NCBI GenBank assembly: GCA_036267255.1 | Contig: DATAWK010000047.1 | Coordinates: 186,001 to 250,000 of the forward strand | Reading direction: 5' to 3' | Source of the DNA: DATAWK01 sp036267255 | GTDB lineage: Bacteria; Acidobacteriota; Terriglobia; Terriglobales; Acidobacteriaceae | Length of the DNA stretch: 64,000 bases | Part shown: positions 1-9,332 of the stretch, piece by piece | Numbering within the stretch: position 1 is the first letter of the stretch | Layout: every line of letters begins with the position of its first letter | Translations under genes and position numbers: made by a program | Notes under the pieces: model-generated | Told to the model about the DNA's origin: nothing | The model's input: only the letters and a program-made list of their open reading frames with translations | Database searches by the model: none

Positions 1-1
1 G

Positions 2-106
2 CTCAGCGTTCCGCGGCCCAATGGCGGTTTGCTCTACATCAAGCTGCGCGATGACCCCAAGTCTGTCAATATGATTGGCTTGCCGGTGACGCCAGAAATG
101 CAGTAG
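2..106 (+). CDS. C-terminal fragment of an unidentified protein (cut by left edge)
   Basis: An open frame enters from the left edge and stops at a TAG at 104-106, giving the last 34 residues of a protein, ending in IGLPVTPEMQ. Its 3' end would overlap the convergent MATE gene by 41 bp, longer than most tail overlaps, so the frame may be chance. I do not recognise the family from so short a piece. Confidence 0.35.
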   Translation, partial: LSVPRPNGGLLYIKLRDDPKSVNMIGLPVTPEMQ

Positions 107-1457
107 CGATAAGGGATTGACTGCGGCGATTCCAAACCATCAGCAGCGTGGCAGCCAAAATTACCAGAGATAGTGAGAGGCCGGTCCACACGCCGGCCGC
201 TCCCATATGCAGGTGGAAGCAGAGCACGTAGCCCAGAGGCAACCCCAGCAGCCAGTAGCTGAACAGGTTCAGCAGCATAGCACTCCGGGTATCTCCCATG
301 CCGCGCAGGGCACCGGTGGTGACGGTCTGGATGCCGTCAAAGAGTTGGAAGAAGGCTGCGATCACCATCAACGTGCTACCCATGGCGATCACTCCGGCGT
401 TGGAGGTATAGAGGCGGATGATCTGTGCCGGCGCCAGAATGAACACGAGGGCAGACAGGCTCATAAAAGCTGCTCCCAACGCAATGCCCAGCCATCCAAC
501 GCGTACGGCGCTTTGTGGATCTTTGCGGCCGAGAGCGTGCCCTACGCTGACTGCCGTTGCCGATCCAATGCCTAAAGGGACCATATAGGTGAGGCTGGCG
601 CAGTTCAGCGCGATCTGATGCGCAGCCAGCGCCACGGGAGCCAGTCTTCCGGCAATTACCGTGGCTGCCGCAAAGGCACCTACCTCCAGCATGATCTGCG
701 ATGCGGCAGGGAAGCCGAGATACAGCATGTGCCGTAGTCGCTGCCAGTCCAACTGGGGACGATGATGGAAAAGGCCAGCTTTGTTCTTGCGCTCGTAGAT
801 GACGATGGAGATGGCGAGAAAGCCGGTGAGGTAGACGCGCGAAAAGAATGTGGACCAGGCCGAGCCGACGATGCCATACGCCCGAAAACCCATGTGGCCG
901 TAGATCAATACCCAATTGCCGAAAGCGTTTACTAAATTGGCTGTCAGCAAAGCAAACATGATGGACTGGACACACTTCATGGCCTGCAGGTAGCGACGCA
1001 GACAGGCATACAACAACAACGGGAACGTACTCCAGGCAAGCGCCCGAATGAAGGGTGTAGCGGCCACAGCAACCACACCGTTGATGTCCCAGCGAAAGAG
1101 CAGTTCCGGCAATGCATACGAGATCGCCATGAGCGGCAACGAGAGCACGAAAGAGAGAAAAATTCCCTGATGCAACGTATGGTGGCAGTCTTTCAGGTTT
1201 CCTGCGCCATAGGATTGCGCTACCAGAGGGTCCATCGAGAGCAGTAAGCCAAATCCAAACAACACGATGGTGTGATACAGAATGCTGCCCAGGCCCACGG
1301 CGCCAATCGCCACAGCATTCAGCCGGCCCACCATTGCGGTATCCACAACAGACATGGACATCCAGCCCAACTCTCCCAAAGCCACAGGAACAGCGAGTAA
1401 CACCAGTTCTCGGAGTTCCTGACGGACAACGGCTCGATTGGATGTGTTGAAAGACAT
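66..1457 (-). CDS. MATE family multidrug efflux transporter
   Basis: The 463-residue polytopic membrane protein matches the MATE (NorM/DinF-like) family, which exports cationic drugs or metabolites across the inner membrane using a sodium or proton gradient. The start reads ELVLLAVPVALGELGWMSMS followed by VVDTAMVGRL, the usual first-helix signature. About twelve hydrophobic helices are visible in two similar halves, and the length is normal for the family. The ATG start at 1457 precedes the conserved first helix by about 18 residues. The substrate cannot be told. It stands alone on the minus strand, divergent from galK, and a 16-bp near-palindrome lies just upstream of its start. Confidence 0.93.
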   Translation of the reverse strand: MSFNTSNRAVVRQELRELVLLAVPVALGELGWMSMSVVDTAMVGRLNAVAIGAVGLGSILYHTIVLFGFGLLLSMDPLVAQSYGAGNLKDCHHTLHQGIFLSFVLSLPLMAISYALPELLFRWDINGVVAVAATPFIRALAWSTFPLLLYACLRRYLQAMKCVQSIMFALLTANLVNAFGNWVLIYGHMGFRAYGIVGSAWSTFFSRVYLTGFLAISIVIYERKNKAGLFHHRPQLDWQRLRHMLYLGFPAASQIMLEVGAFAAATVIAGRLAPVALAAHQIALNCASLTYMVPLGIGSATAVSVGHALGRKDPQSAVRVGWLGIALGAAFMSLSALVFILAPAQIIRLYTSNAGVIAMGSTLMVIAAFFQLFDGIQTVTTGALRGMGDTRSAMLLNLFSYWLLGLPLGYVLCFHLHMGAAGVWTGLSLSLVILAATLLMVWNRRSQSLIATAFLASPASQSY

Positions 1458-1475
1458 GGATGATCTTGGGCCTCA

Positions 1476-1491
1476 CCCATGGTACCGTGGG
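1476..1491. promoter_or_regulatory. Near-perfect 16-bp palindrome upstream of the MATE gene
   Basis: CCCATGGTACCGTGGG is its own reverse complement except for one symmetric pair. It ends 19 bp before the MATE start codon, a usual place for an operator bound by a dimeric repressor such as a TetR or MarR protein. No such regulator gene is visible in the window, so the role is inferred only from symmetry and position. Confidence 0.35.
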
Positions 1492-1600
1492 ATGTTTCAG
1501 CGTGTCTGTATCTTGCATTGCTGCGCATATTCACGAGAGGCGACTTTCTCATGACAAGATGAGGCGTTTCGATTATTTCCATTAGCACGGAAATGGATGC

Positions 1601-1651
1601 TTGACATGAAGTGCAGAGACGGCGAAGAATCAATTTTCAGTAACCGATTAC
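1601..1651 (+). promoter_or_regulatory. Predicted galK promoter with LacI-type operator
   Basis: A TTGACA -35 box (1601-1606) is followed after 18 bp by AAGAAT (1625-1630, four of six matches to the -10 consensus), putting the transcription start near 1637. Directly after it sits GTAACCGATTAC (1640-1651), a near-palindrome with the central CG and flanking GTAA/TTAC arms typical of LacI/GalR-family operators. A repressor bound there would block initiation of galK, whose ATG is at 1695 with a GAGGAG element upstream. The regulator is not encoded nearby. Confidence 0.45.
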
Positions 1652-1694
1652 ACAACAAGTTTTCCGATTCATGGATTGAGGAGCCAACGACAGA

Positions 1695-2876
1695 ATGCGT
1701 CAGATTCACTCTGTGAGTGATTTACATAAAGCACGCTTTGGTTCCGACGGGAATGCATTTCAGGCTCCGGGCCGTGTGAACCTGATTGGAGAACATACCG
1801 ACACAAGCGAAGGTTTTGTGATGCCGGCTGCATTGGATTTTCAAACGGTTGCTATCCTTAGCCCAAGGGAAGATACGTCGGCAGTCATTCATTCTGTCAA
1901 TTTCGAGGAAACGGTCAGCCTTGACCTGAAACAGCTTCCCGATTCTCCGCGCCGGCACTGGAGCGACTATCCCGTGGGTGTGCTGTGGAGTTTGCGACAA
2001 CTCGGCATTGTCGGTGGTGGTTTTCATATGACGCTGAGCGGCAATGTACCCGTGGGAGCTGGCCTCAGTTCTTCCGCATCTCTGGAAGTTGCCGTTGCAA
2101 TCGCAGTTCTATCCCATGTGGGTGTCCATCTGCCAAAGCCGGAAATAGCGCAGCTCTGCCAGAAGGCAGAGAACGAATTTATCGGCGCGCAAAGCGGCAT
2201 TATGGATCAATTCATCTCCTGCTGCGGTACGCAGGATCATGCATTGCTGCTGGATTGCCGCAGTCTGCAATATGATCTGCTTCCGCTGCCGCCCGCGGTG
2301 CAGCTGGTGATCTGTAATTCGATGGTCAAACATTCTGTCGCCGATGGAGAATACAACAATCGCCGCGCGGATGTGGAGCAGGCATTGCAGATATTGCAGC
2401 GTCATCGCCCGGATGTGCGGACCCTACGGGACACGACAGAGGCGGAGTTGTTGCAGTATGCCGGCGAGATGCCGGAAAATGCGCTGCGACGCAGCCGTCA
2501 TGTGGTGTCAGAGAATCGGCGCGTGTTGGAAGCCGCGGATGCGCTGCGTCTGCGCGATTTTGTCCAGTTTGGACAGTTAATGCTGGAGGCCCATGCCAGC
2601 ATGCGTGACGACTACCAGGCCAGCTGCGAAGAAACCGACATTCTTGTAGAACTTGCCAGGCAGCAACCGGGCTGTTATGGCGCGCGGATTACCGGTGCCG
2701 GTTTTGGCGGATGCACGGTGAACATTGTTGCCGCAGAGCGTGCTGCAGGGTTTGCCCACACGATGGCTGCTGCCTATCGCGAAGCGACGGGTATTCAGGC
2801 GGAGGTATATTTGAGTCGCGCGTCGGACGGTGCAGGGCCCATTCCTCAAGACGCAAGGGTACTCCCCACGCATTGA
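1695..2876 (+). CDS. galK: Galactokinase
   Basis: Phosphorylates alpha-D-galactose with ATP to galactose-1-phosphate, the entry step of the Leloir pathway in the cytoplasm. The 393 residues show all three GHMP-kinase signatures: the galactokinase motif GRVNLIGEHTDTSEG (about 26-40), the ATP-binding loop VPVGAGLSSSAS (about 119-129), and the C-terminal GAGFGG (334-339). Asp171 in GIMDQF is the expected catalytic base. Length is typical. The ATG follows a GAGGAG element with spacing of about 12. galT and galE are not in the window, so the gene is a lone galactose gene beside glycan-degrading enzymes. A promoter and LacI-like operator are predicted upstream. Confidence 0.95.
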   Translation: MRQIHSVSDLHKARFGSDGNAFQAPGRVNLIGEHTDTSEGFVMPAALDFQTVAILSPREDTSAVIHSVNFEETVSLDLKQLPDSPRRHWSDYPVGVLWSLRQLGIVGGGFHMTLSGNVPVGAGLSSSASLEVAVAIAVLSHVGVHLPKPEIAQLCQKAENEFIGAQSGIMDQFISCCGTQDHALLLDCRSLQYDLLPLPPAVQLVICNSMVKHSVADGEYNNRRADVEQALQILQRHRPDVRTLRDTTEAELLQYAGEMPENALRRSRHVVSENRRVLEAADALRLRDFVQFGQLMLEAHASMRDDYQASCEETDILVELARQQPGCYGARITGAGFGGCTVNIVAAERAAGFAHTMAAAYREATGIQAEVYLSRASDGAGPIPQDARVLPTH

Positions 2877-2920
2877 AGCAAAAACCGAACGAATACTAAG
2901 TTAAGAATGACAAGAAAATT

Positions 2921-2960
2921 CCGGGCAGGTCCGGCTAATATTTCAACGGAAGCTGCCCGG
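2921..2960 (-). terminator. Candidate terminator between galK and the mannosidase gene
   Basis: CCGGGCAG (2921-2928) and CTGCCCGG (2953-2960) form an 8-bp stem with further internal pairing. Read on the minus strand the hairpin is followed by AATTTTCTTG, a modest T-rich tail. This suits termination of the minus-strand mannosidase gene ending at 2973; it may also slow read-through from galK. Confidence 0.5.
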
Positions 2961-2972
2961 AGATGTTTGAGG

Positions 2973-5900
2973 CTACTTTTGTGCGCTCCAGAAAGCGCCA
3001 CCGCGGTTGCCGTAGGTGACGCGCACGGTGTTGATGGAGTATGGCGTGACCGGTACAGTGATGTGATTGTTACGGACCGTCAGGGAAGTACCATCCGGAG
3101 TTTCCATCAAGTTGGTTACTACCGCTGAGGTCGCTCCTGCAGGCAATGCGATGTCGGCGTTGGTCTTTCTTCCAGCCCACTCGTAGAAGCGCAGGATCAG
3201 GTCATTGCCGTCTTCACTCTTCTTGATTGCTGTCATGACCAGGTTGGTTGGGCTGACGCTGACAAATGAGTGAACTGCCGGGAGTTCGCCGGTGTGCGGC
3301 GCGACCTGCAAGGCGTGCAGTTTGTAGTTGAATTCAAAGCCGCGCAGCACTGTATGCGCCTCACGCCAGGTACCCGCGTGCGGATAGAGCGCATAGGAGA
3401 AGTGCTGTTCGCCGCGATCGGCATTCGGGTCCGGCCAGGTGGGTGAGCGCAGCAGGGTGAGCCGCATCACGTTGCCCTTGGTGTCGTAGCCGAATTTGGC
3501 GTCATTGATGAGTGAGAAACCGTGCTGCCCGTCGCCAAGATCGGCCCAGCGTTGTGCCGGTACTTCAAACTTGGCATCCTCCACGCTGTTGTTGCGTGTG
3601 GTGGGCCGCTGGATGGAGCCGTAGGGAATCTCGTACGTTGCCATGTTGCTGCTGGCCGCCAGCGAGAAAGCCGCTTTCAGCAGAATATGAGTCTCATGCC
3701 AGTCGACAGTATGCATGACATCGACGCGAGGCATTCCGGCATAAAGAGTGATGTCCTGCACAAACTTCGATTGGCTCCAGTGCCGCGTGATGCGAATCAC
3801 GCTGCGCAGCGGACCCTTCTCGATAACCTGAACGCTGTCCACCATCGTCAGGTTCGTGCCGAACTTGTCATAGTTTGGATTTATGTTCCAGGCGTCGTAG
3901 TCTTTTGGCTTATCGACAAAGGCCTGCAGCATGTTTCCGCATGCTCCGGCGGCCAGCGATTCAAAATGAGACTGTCTATCGTAGAGGCTCGTGATGCAGC
4001 CTGTCTTGGGGTCGACCACAACGCGCAGCAGGCTGTTTTCCAGCGTGGTTCCGCTCACATGCAGATCCGACGCAAAGGGACGTGTTCCCGGTACGACATG
4101 CAACACAACGTAGCCGATGGAGGGCACGTCCTGGGCTTGGATCAGCAGGTGATAGGTATGGTTCGTGTTATTGACGGAGAGTACCTGCGAGGGAAGCACT
4201 TTTCCGCTGGCGTCGAGAACGCTGACGCCGCGCGCTTCAGCCTGCGGCATCTGTACGGCCGCCTCGACCACACCCGTACGCTTCCAGCTCAGTGTGTTCC
4301 AAACGAGCAGCGGCACCCCGGCAGCAACCTGCGTGTCAATGTGGCTGTCGATGTCGCTCAGCGCGTTGTGGGTGGCATCGTTGGCCGTCCAGTGTACGAC
4401 ATCGTAGTCCTTTTGCGCGTCCTTATAGATGACGCTGATGCCGGAGCCGGCGGCGAGATCGTGGAACTGATTGAAGAGGACTTTCTTCCATGCTTCGTTC
4501 AGTGGCGTCGATGGATAGTTCAGACCACCGAGCCATGCCAGGGAAGAATATTTTTCCGCATTCAACATCCACTCAGTGCTGTGGCGAAGATTCCATTTGT
4601 GCTTGGCCTGTGTGGTGTACGTGCCACGGTGATATTCCAGGTACAGTTCATCGTTCCAGATGGGCAGGCTGATCTCGCCTGTGGGTGCTTTGGGAAGAGC
4701 GGTATTTCCTGCAGCCAGTGTCTCGTAATTCCAAACCGGAGCATCCTTGGTATCGACGCGTCTGGCCATTTCGTCAAAGAAGGTCTGCGAGACACCGAAC
4801 TCCATTTTCGGGAAGACAACATCGGGCTGCATCCAGTGCATGCCGCTGTCCAGCATGTCGCGCGTGGGGCCACCACCGTGATCGCCGATGCCGTAGAGGT
4901 GCATCATCTCGGTTGCGCCGGGATTCAATTGCACGGCGCGAGCCAGATCGGTGGCGATTTTTACAGGTTCAATGGCATTGACGTAATCATGAGGAAAGTA
5001 GGTGAGTACGCGACTGCCATCCGGTGACTGCCACCAGAAAAGCTTGAGAGGAAGCTGGTTGGTGTCGTTCCATGCCATCTTCTGCGTTACAAAATAATCG
5101 ATGCCGGACTTTTTGTAGATCTGCGGCAACTGCCAGTTGTAGCCAAAGGAATCTGGATTCCAGCCGACGCGTACATCGACGCCCAGGTTCTTTTTGAAAT
5201 AACGTTTGGCCACGAGAATCTGGCGTACCTGCGATTCACCGTCGGGCAGGTTCAGGTCGGGTTCTACCCACATGCCCCCGACCACTTCCCATCGTCCCTG
5301 TTTCACGCGCTGCTGGATGCCGCTAAAGATATCCGGATATTTCTGCTGCATCCATTCGTAGTATTGGGCTGCCGATTGCGTGTAGGTGTAGCCGGGATAT
5401 TCCTCCATCAACTGCAGGGCAGTCCCGAAGGTGCGGCGCACAACGTCCACCGTTTCTGTCCACGGCCAGAGCCATGCCGCGTCAATGTGTGCATTTCCCG
5501 TCAGGTGAACGAGATATTGCTGCAATACCGGGCGCAGACTTGTGAGTTGGGTTTGTGCTGCGCGCAGCGACGCGTCAAATGCCTGCTGATTTCCGCTGTC
5601 GAGGGCCGAAATTTGCACGGCATCCGTTGCGGATTCCAGAGTTTTTTCCTGTTGGGCAAGGTCTGTCGGGTTGGAGGTAATGGTCGGCAGTAACTGCGCA
5701 GCGGAGAGAAGCTCCTTGCGCAAATCTTCCGGGTTGGGACGGTTGGCGGAAAAATCCACGCGCAAATCCGCTCCCTTGAAACCCTTCACGTCTTCTGTCG
5801 GCAACATCTTCACCGCGACCAGAACCTTGGCGCCGGGCTGCGCGTTGTCAAACAAGACAAGATCTTCCAGATCCGAACCCATTGCCACGCGCGCGCCATT

Positions 5901-6293
5901 GAAGTACACAATCTCTGGCACCGGACCGTTGGCCGAGACATTCATGTGGAACCAGATGCGCGTGCCAGTCAGGTCATAGCCATTCAATGATTTGGGCACC
6001 GTGATTTCACGCCGGAACCAGACTGCATCGCGTGAGGCATCAAACGGTGCCTTTACCGGCTGCCAATCGCTGTCGTTCAGGTCAGGACGCTCGCCATGCG
6101 GAATATCGCCCATGCGGTACAGCCACGTTTCGGCCGGCAGAGCTTGAAAACTTCCCAACCGGTCCACCACGGCCTGCGCCGAAGAAGAAAATTTGTAGGG
6201 CTGGGGCGCAGTGGTCTGGGCAATGAGTGGAAGGCAAAAACTGAGAAGCGCAAAAGACAGGAAACGGGTACATATTGAGCGAAACGGATTCAC
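2973..6293 (-). CDS. Exported GH38-family alpha-mannosidase
   Basis: A 1106-residue glycoside hydrolase of family GH38, which removes terminal alpha-mannose from glycans. A signal peptide (about 1-25, ending LIAQ) points to export. The catalytic core starts around 264 with GNAHIDAAWLWPW (zinc ligands His269 and Asp271) and includes WNPDSFGYN, where Asp381 is the expected nucleophile. The central three-helix and C-terminal beta domains fill the rest; residues 50-180 look like a carbohydrate-binding jelly-roll. The start is a GTG at 6293 preceded by GGGAG with 6-bp spacing. It lies 107 bp downstream of the PIG-L gene on the same strand, so co-transcription is possible. The exact linkage cut is unknown. 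Confidence 0.92.
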   Translation of the reverse strand: MNPFRSICTRFLSFALLSFCLPLIAQTTAPQPYKFSSSAQAVVDRLGSFQALPAETWLYRMGDIPHGERPDLNDSDWQPVKAPFDASRDAVWFRREITVPKSLNGYDLTGTRIWFHMNVSANGPVPEIVYFNGARVAMGSDLEDLVLFDNAQPGAKVLVAVKMLPTEDVKGFKGADLRVDFSANRPNPEDLRKELLSAAQLLPTITSNPTDLAQQEKTLESATDAVQISALDSGNQQAFDASLRAAQTQLTSLRPVLQQYLVHLTGNAHIDAAWLWPWTETVDVVRRTFGTALQLMEEYPGYTYTQSAAQYYEWMQQKYPDIFSGIQQRVKQGRWEVVGGMWVEPDLNLPDGESQVRQILVAKRYFKKNLGVDVRVGWNPDSFGYNWQLPQIYKKSGIDYFVTQKMAWNDTNQLPLKLFWWQSPDGSRVLTYFPHDYVNAIEPVKIATDLARAVQLNPGATEMMHLYGIGDHGGGPTRDMLDSGMHWMQPDVVFPKMEFGVSQTFFDEMARRVDTKDAPVWNYETLAAGNTALPKAPTGEISLPIWNDELYLEYHRGTYTTQAKHKWNLRHSTEWMLNAEKYSSLAWLGGLNYPSTPLNEAWKKVLFNQFHDLAAGSGISVIYKDAQKDYDVVHWTANDATHNALSDIDSHIDTQVAAGVPLLVWNTLSWKRTGVVEAAVQMPQAEARGVSVLDASGKVLPSQVLSVNNTNHTYHLLIQAQDVPSIGYVVLHVVPGTRPFASDLHVSGTTLENSLLRVVVDPKTGCITSLYDRQSHFESLAAGACGNMLQAFVDKPKDYDAWNINPNYDKFGTNLTMVDSVQVIEKGPLRSVIRITRHWSQSKFVQDITLYAGMPRVDVMHTVDWHETHILLKAAFSLAASSNMATYEIPYGSIQRPTTRNNSVEDAKFEVPAQRWADLGDGQHGFSLINDAKFGYDTKGNVMRLTLLRSPTWPDPNADRGEQHFSYALYPHAGTWREAHTVLRGFEFNYKLHALQVAPHTGELPAVHSFVSVSPTNLVMTAIKKSEDGNDLILRFYEWAGRKTNADIALPAGATSAVVTNLMETPDGTSLTVRNNHITVPVTPYSINTVRVTYGNRGGAFWSAQK

Positions 6294-6400
6294 AAAGGAC
6301 TCCCAGGGTAAGCTTTCTGCTTCCGTACATCACGATACACGAAGTGCTGGCGTAGCTAAAATCCATGCCGGATCAGAATTGTGTCGGCAAACTTAAAGCA

Positions 6401-9274
6401 TTATTGCTTTTCGATGTCTGGATTCCTGGCCAGGCTGATCAGGTTGGCAAAGAGGCGATACGCTCCAGGCACGCCTTCCGGCATCTCTCGATAGAGAGCC
6501 AGCGCCGTGTAAACATAAATTCCTTTGCCATAACGCGTGTAGACCAGTCCGCCTTGTTGCGGGTCCTGGCCTGGATCGTGCATCTCCAGCAGCGGTGTGT
6601 AGTGCGCATCCCAGGAGCGCAGAAATCCGTGGCCACGCTCCTCTACCCAGCCCTGAAAATCTTTTGTGCTGATGGTGTTGGGCCACGCCAGGAGAGGATC
6701 ATGCGGTTGAAGCATCTGCACGGCTGAAACTTCGTTGATAACTTTTTCCGGATTGTTGCCGAGTTCAAGTGGATAGGGCGCGTCCGATGGTTGCAGGCCA
6801 GATGTGTTGTACTGCACGATCAGCACGCCTCCCTGATGAACATAACGCAACAGCCGGTCGTTGTAGGTCCTCAAATCCGGACGTACAGCGTAGGCACGGA
6901 TACCGAGCACGATGGCATCGAAGGAGGACAAGTCTCCGGTAGCCAGGTCCTGAGGCGATAGCAATTGCGGTGGGAGGCCGAGCTGACGAAGGGAATCAGG
7001 CACCTCGTCTCCCGTCCCGACAACATAGCCAATGCGCAGGCCGGGAGCGACGCGAACATCGGCGGCGCGAACCTGCGTGGTGGCGGCACGATAAATCGGG
7101 TAGGGTCGCAGGCCGAGATATCCGGTCATCCGATAGCCTGCGCGATAGCTCTGGCTGTTATATTCCGCAACGGCCTGCAGGGTGTAGGTTCTGGACTCCA
7201 ATGCTGTCGGCGTCACAGTGAAATCGACGCTGGCAATGTCCCCATCCTTGGCTGTAGAGAACCCAGCAGAAGCCGGAGTGGATGTCCATCCAGCAGGAAG
7301 CTGCAGCGAGAGATGTCCCGTCGCGGGGCTTTTGACATTACTCTGGATAGACGCTGTGACGTGCAGCGTTTTGCTGGTAAGCGGCAAAATGGCAACCTGA
7401 GGGGCCATCTGCACGGAGATGGCGGGCCCAACCAGTAGAGGCTCAAGGACGGGGCCTTGTCCGAGCTGCCCGCGCACGGTTTCCACGGGCTGCTCCACGG
7501 AAAATTCAACGCCGTTGTAACGGAGCGTGGCGACCGCGTGCAGCGGGTAGGGCATGTTGGATTCGCTTTGATATTGCGTGTCGTCGATATCGTAATACGG
7601 TTGCTCAATATTGGGGCGGTGATAGTACGGCTGTGTAAACTGCGGATGCTGCGGCACCGTTACGGAAAAGACGGCATCGGTCGCCGCACCGTTACCAAGC
7701 TCGGCGGCTGCTTGCGCGCGTTGCGAGATCTTCCACGCATCCTGTCTATCGTGCGTCATGGGTGCGGGCACCAGTTGCAAGGCAGCGATCTGCACGGTGA
7801 CCGGGCTGCCATTGGCCAGATGCACCTGCACCGGAAATTTCTGGCCCGGAATAGCAATGCGGAAGGTGTCGGCGAATCCGCGAAAGATGACAGGAACGTG
7901 CGAAGGGCCGGTCTCCCGCGTGACCATCGCCTGCATGGACAGACCCAATGCCTGCGCCAATGCAAGAGAAAACTGCTGCTGTTTGGCGCGCAGTTCAAAC
8001 AACACATTCTGTCGTGCTGTCTGATTTTTTGCGTCGCCGGTCTCACCAGACCACGGCCTGGCGGCAATCTGCGTGATCAGCGCATTCGTCTCGCGCAGGC
8101 CAGATGCCAGATACGGTGCGGTTCGCTCCGGGTGTTCCGCGGAGTATGCCGCAATCGCGTGATCGACGGAATCCTGAATTGCGATGAGCTTGACGCGCAA
8201 AGCTGGCGCTTCCGTTGCGGGGGCCAGCGTGGCGATGCCGGCAAGGGAAACGTCGATGCCATCAAAGAAGGTGGCTTCCTCCGTTTTTGTAGGCACCCGC
8301 GAGGCATAGAGGTGGTAGTCGGACATGACGGGCTGCGCCAAGGGCAGACCCATGCCGTCATTCTGCGATTTCTGCATGCCCAGGCCAAGCCGCGCCAGTT
8401 GAAAATAAGACAGCCCGATGAGCGGATCGTACTTGCCGACGGGTATAGCGACGCTGGTGCTGGGCTCGCCGTGGATATCGCTTCCATCCACATAGTTGTG
8501 AAAAATAGCGGGTGCCCAGTGGCCGGTGGCGTAGTCGTAAACGCCCTGGCGAGTGACATCGGCAAATGGAACGCGGATGAAAACCTTTAGAGGCGACCAC
8601 GGCAGTAACCCTTCGCGAATCTGATCGGGAAAGACCTTTGGATCGCCCGCAGCTTTGTACACTTCCTGCGCCATCTGTCCAGAGACCTGATGCTGCCCAT
8701 GGCCGTCGGAGACGTTCCCAGCGAAGACGGACATGACGACCAACGGCCGCGTCATACGAACCACGCGAACCGAGTCGTACAGCACGCGATCGTAGCCCCA
8801 CTTGTCGAAGGCCTCCTGCTTGGTTTTGGTGAAGCCGAAATCCGCGACGCGCGACCAGTACTGGTTCACATCGTAATAACGATCGGCTGCGAGCAGTTCC
8901 TGCGTGCGCACAACACCCAGCGCATCCCAGGCATCGGAAGACATGACGTTCTGGCCGCCCTCGCCGCGCGTCAGCGAAAGCAGATTGGCCCGCACGCCAT
9001 CGTGGCGACTTTCATAGGTAAGCGTTGGGCCATCTTCATCGTCGGGATGCGCGGTGATCATCAACAGACTGGCGCGCGTGTGCAGTTTTTGCAGGGTCTG
9101 CCAAAGGCCTACGGAGCCGCGATTAAAGGATGCGGGGTCAGTGGGAAGACGCACGGCTGGCGGTTCCGGCTGGTCGGGCATTGCCGCCGGGGCAGCCTGA
9201 GAGATTGCCAACAGGGTGGTAAAAGGCAGCAAAATGGACAAGCGAACGGTCCAGCGCAAAAGCGGAGCTTGCAT
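6401..9274 (-). CDS. Exported PIG-L (LmbE-like) deacetylase with large C-terminal extension
   Basis: The N-terminal domain is a zinc-dependent PIG-L/LmbE N-acetylglucosaminyl deacetylase, shown by AHPDDE (75-80) and the second zinc motif GHGQH (191-195). A signal peptide covers roughly the first 28 residues. At 957 residues the protein is three to four times the size of the catalytic domain. The middle section is beta-rich. The last ~200 residues, with FDAIVLGIRAY and GGVLIVQYNTSG, resemble a ThuA-like/class-I glutamine-amidotransferase fold. Large exported PIG-L proteins of this kind are common in Acidobacteria and Bacteroidetes; their substrate is unknown to me. It precedes the GH38 mannosidase on the same strand, which suggests a glycan target. 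Confidence 0.85.
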   Translation of the reverse strand: MQAPLLRWTVRLSILLPFTTLLAISQAAPAAMPDQPEPPAVRLPTDPASFNRGSVGLWQTLQKLHTRASLLMITAHPDDEDGPTLTYESRHDGVRANLLSLTRGEGGQNVMSSDAWDALGVVRTQELLAADRYYDVNQYWSRVADFGFTKTKQEAFDKWGYDRVLYDSVRVVRMTRPLVVMSVFAGNVSDGHGQHQVSGQMAQEVYKAAGDPKVFPDQIREGLLPWSPLKVFIRVPFADVTRQGVYDYATGHWAPAIFHNYVDGSDIHGEPSTSVAIPVGKYDPLIGLSYFQLARLGLGMQKSQNDGMGLPLAQPVMSDYHLYASRVPTKTEEATFFDGIDVSLAGIATLAPATEAPALRVKLIAIQDSVDHAIAAYSAEHPERTAPYLASGLRETNALITQIAARPWSGETGDAKNQTARQNVLFELRAKQQQFSLALAQALGLSMQAMVTRETGPSHVPVIFRGFADTFRIAIPGQKFPVQVHLANGSPVTVQIAALQLVPAPMTHDRQDAWKISQRAQAAAELGNGAATDAVFSVTVPQHPQFTQPYYHRPNIEQPYYDIDDTQYQSESNMPYPLHAVATLRYNGVEFSVEQPVETVRGQLGQGPVLEPLLVGPAISVQMAPQVAILPLTSKTLHVTASIQSNVKSPATGHLSLQLPAGWTSTPASAGFSTAKDGDIASVDFTVTPTALESRTYTLQAVAEYNSQSYRAGYRMTGYLGLRPYPIYRAATTQVRAADVRVAPGLRIGYVVGTGDEVPDSLRQLGLPPQLLSPQDLATGDLSSFDAIVLGIRAYAVRPDLRTYNDRLLRYVHQGGVLIVQYNTSGLQPSDAPYPLELGNNPEKVINEVSAVQMLQPHDPLLAWPNTISTKDFQGWVEERGHGFLRSWDAHYTPLLEMHDPGQDPQQGGLVYTRYGKGIYVYTALALYREMPEGVPGAYRLFANLISLARNPDIEKQ

Positions 9275-9332
9275 CTCTTGATTTTAGCTATTTTGGCGTA
9301 AGGATTTGGAATGCCAAGCCAGAAAAATGCTT

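Noticed and set aside
3522..5027. A 501-codon open frame antisense to the mannosidase gene
   Set aside because: It is a frame shadow: the mannosidase has catalytic motifs and a ribosome site, while the antisense product has no recognisable domain. Similar long antisense frames in the PIG-L, murB and DUF885 genes were rejected for the same reason.
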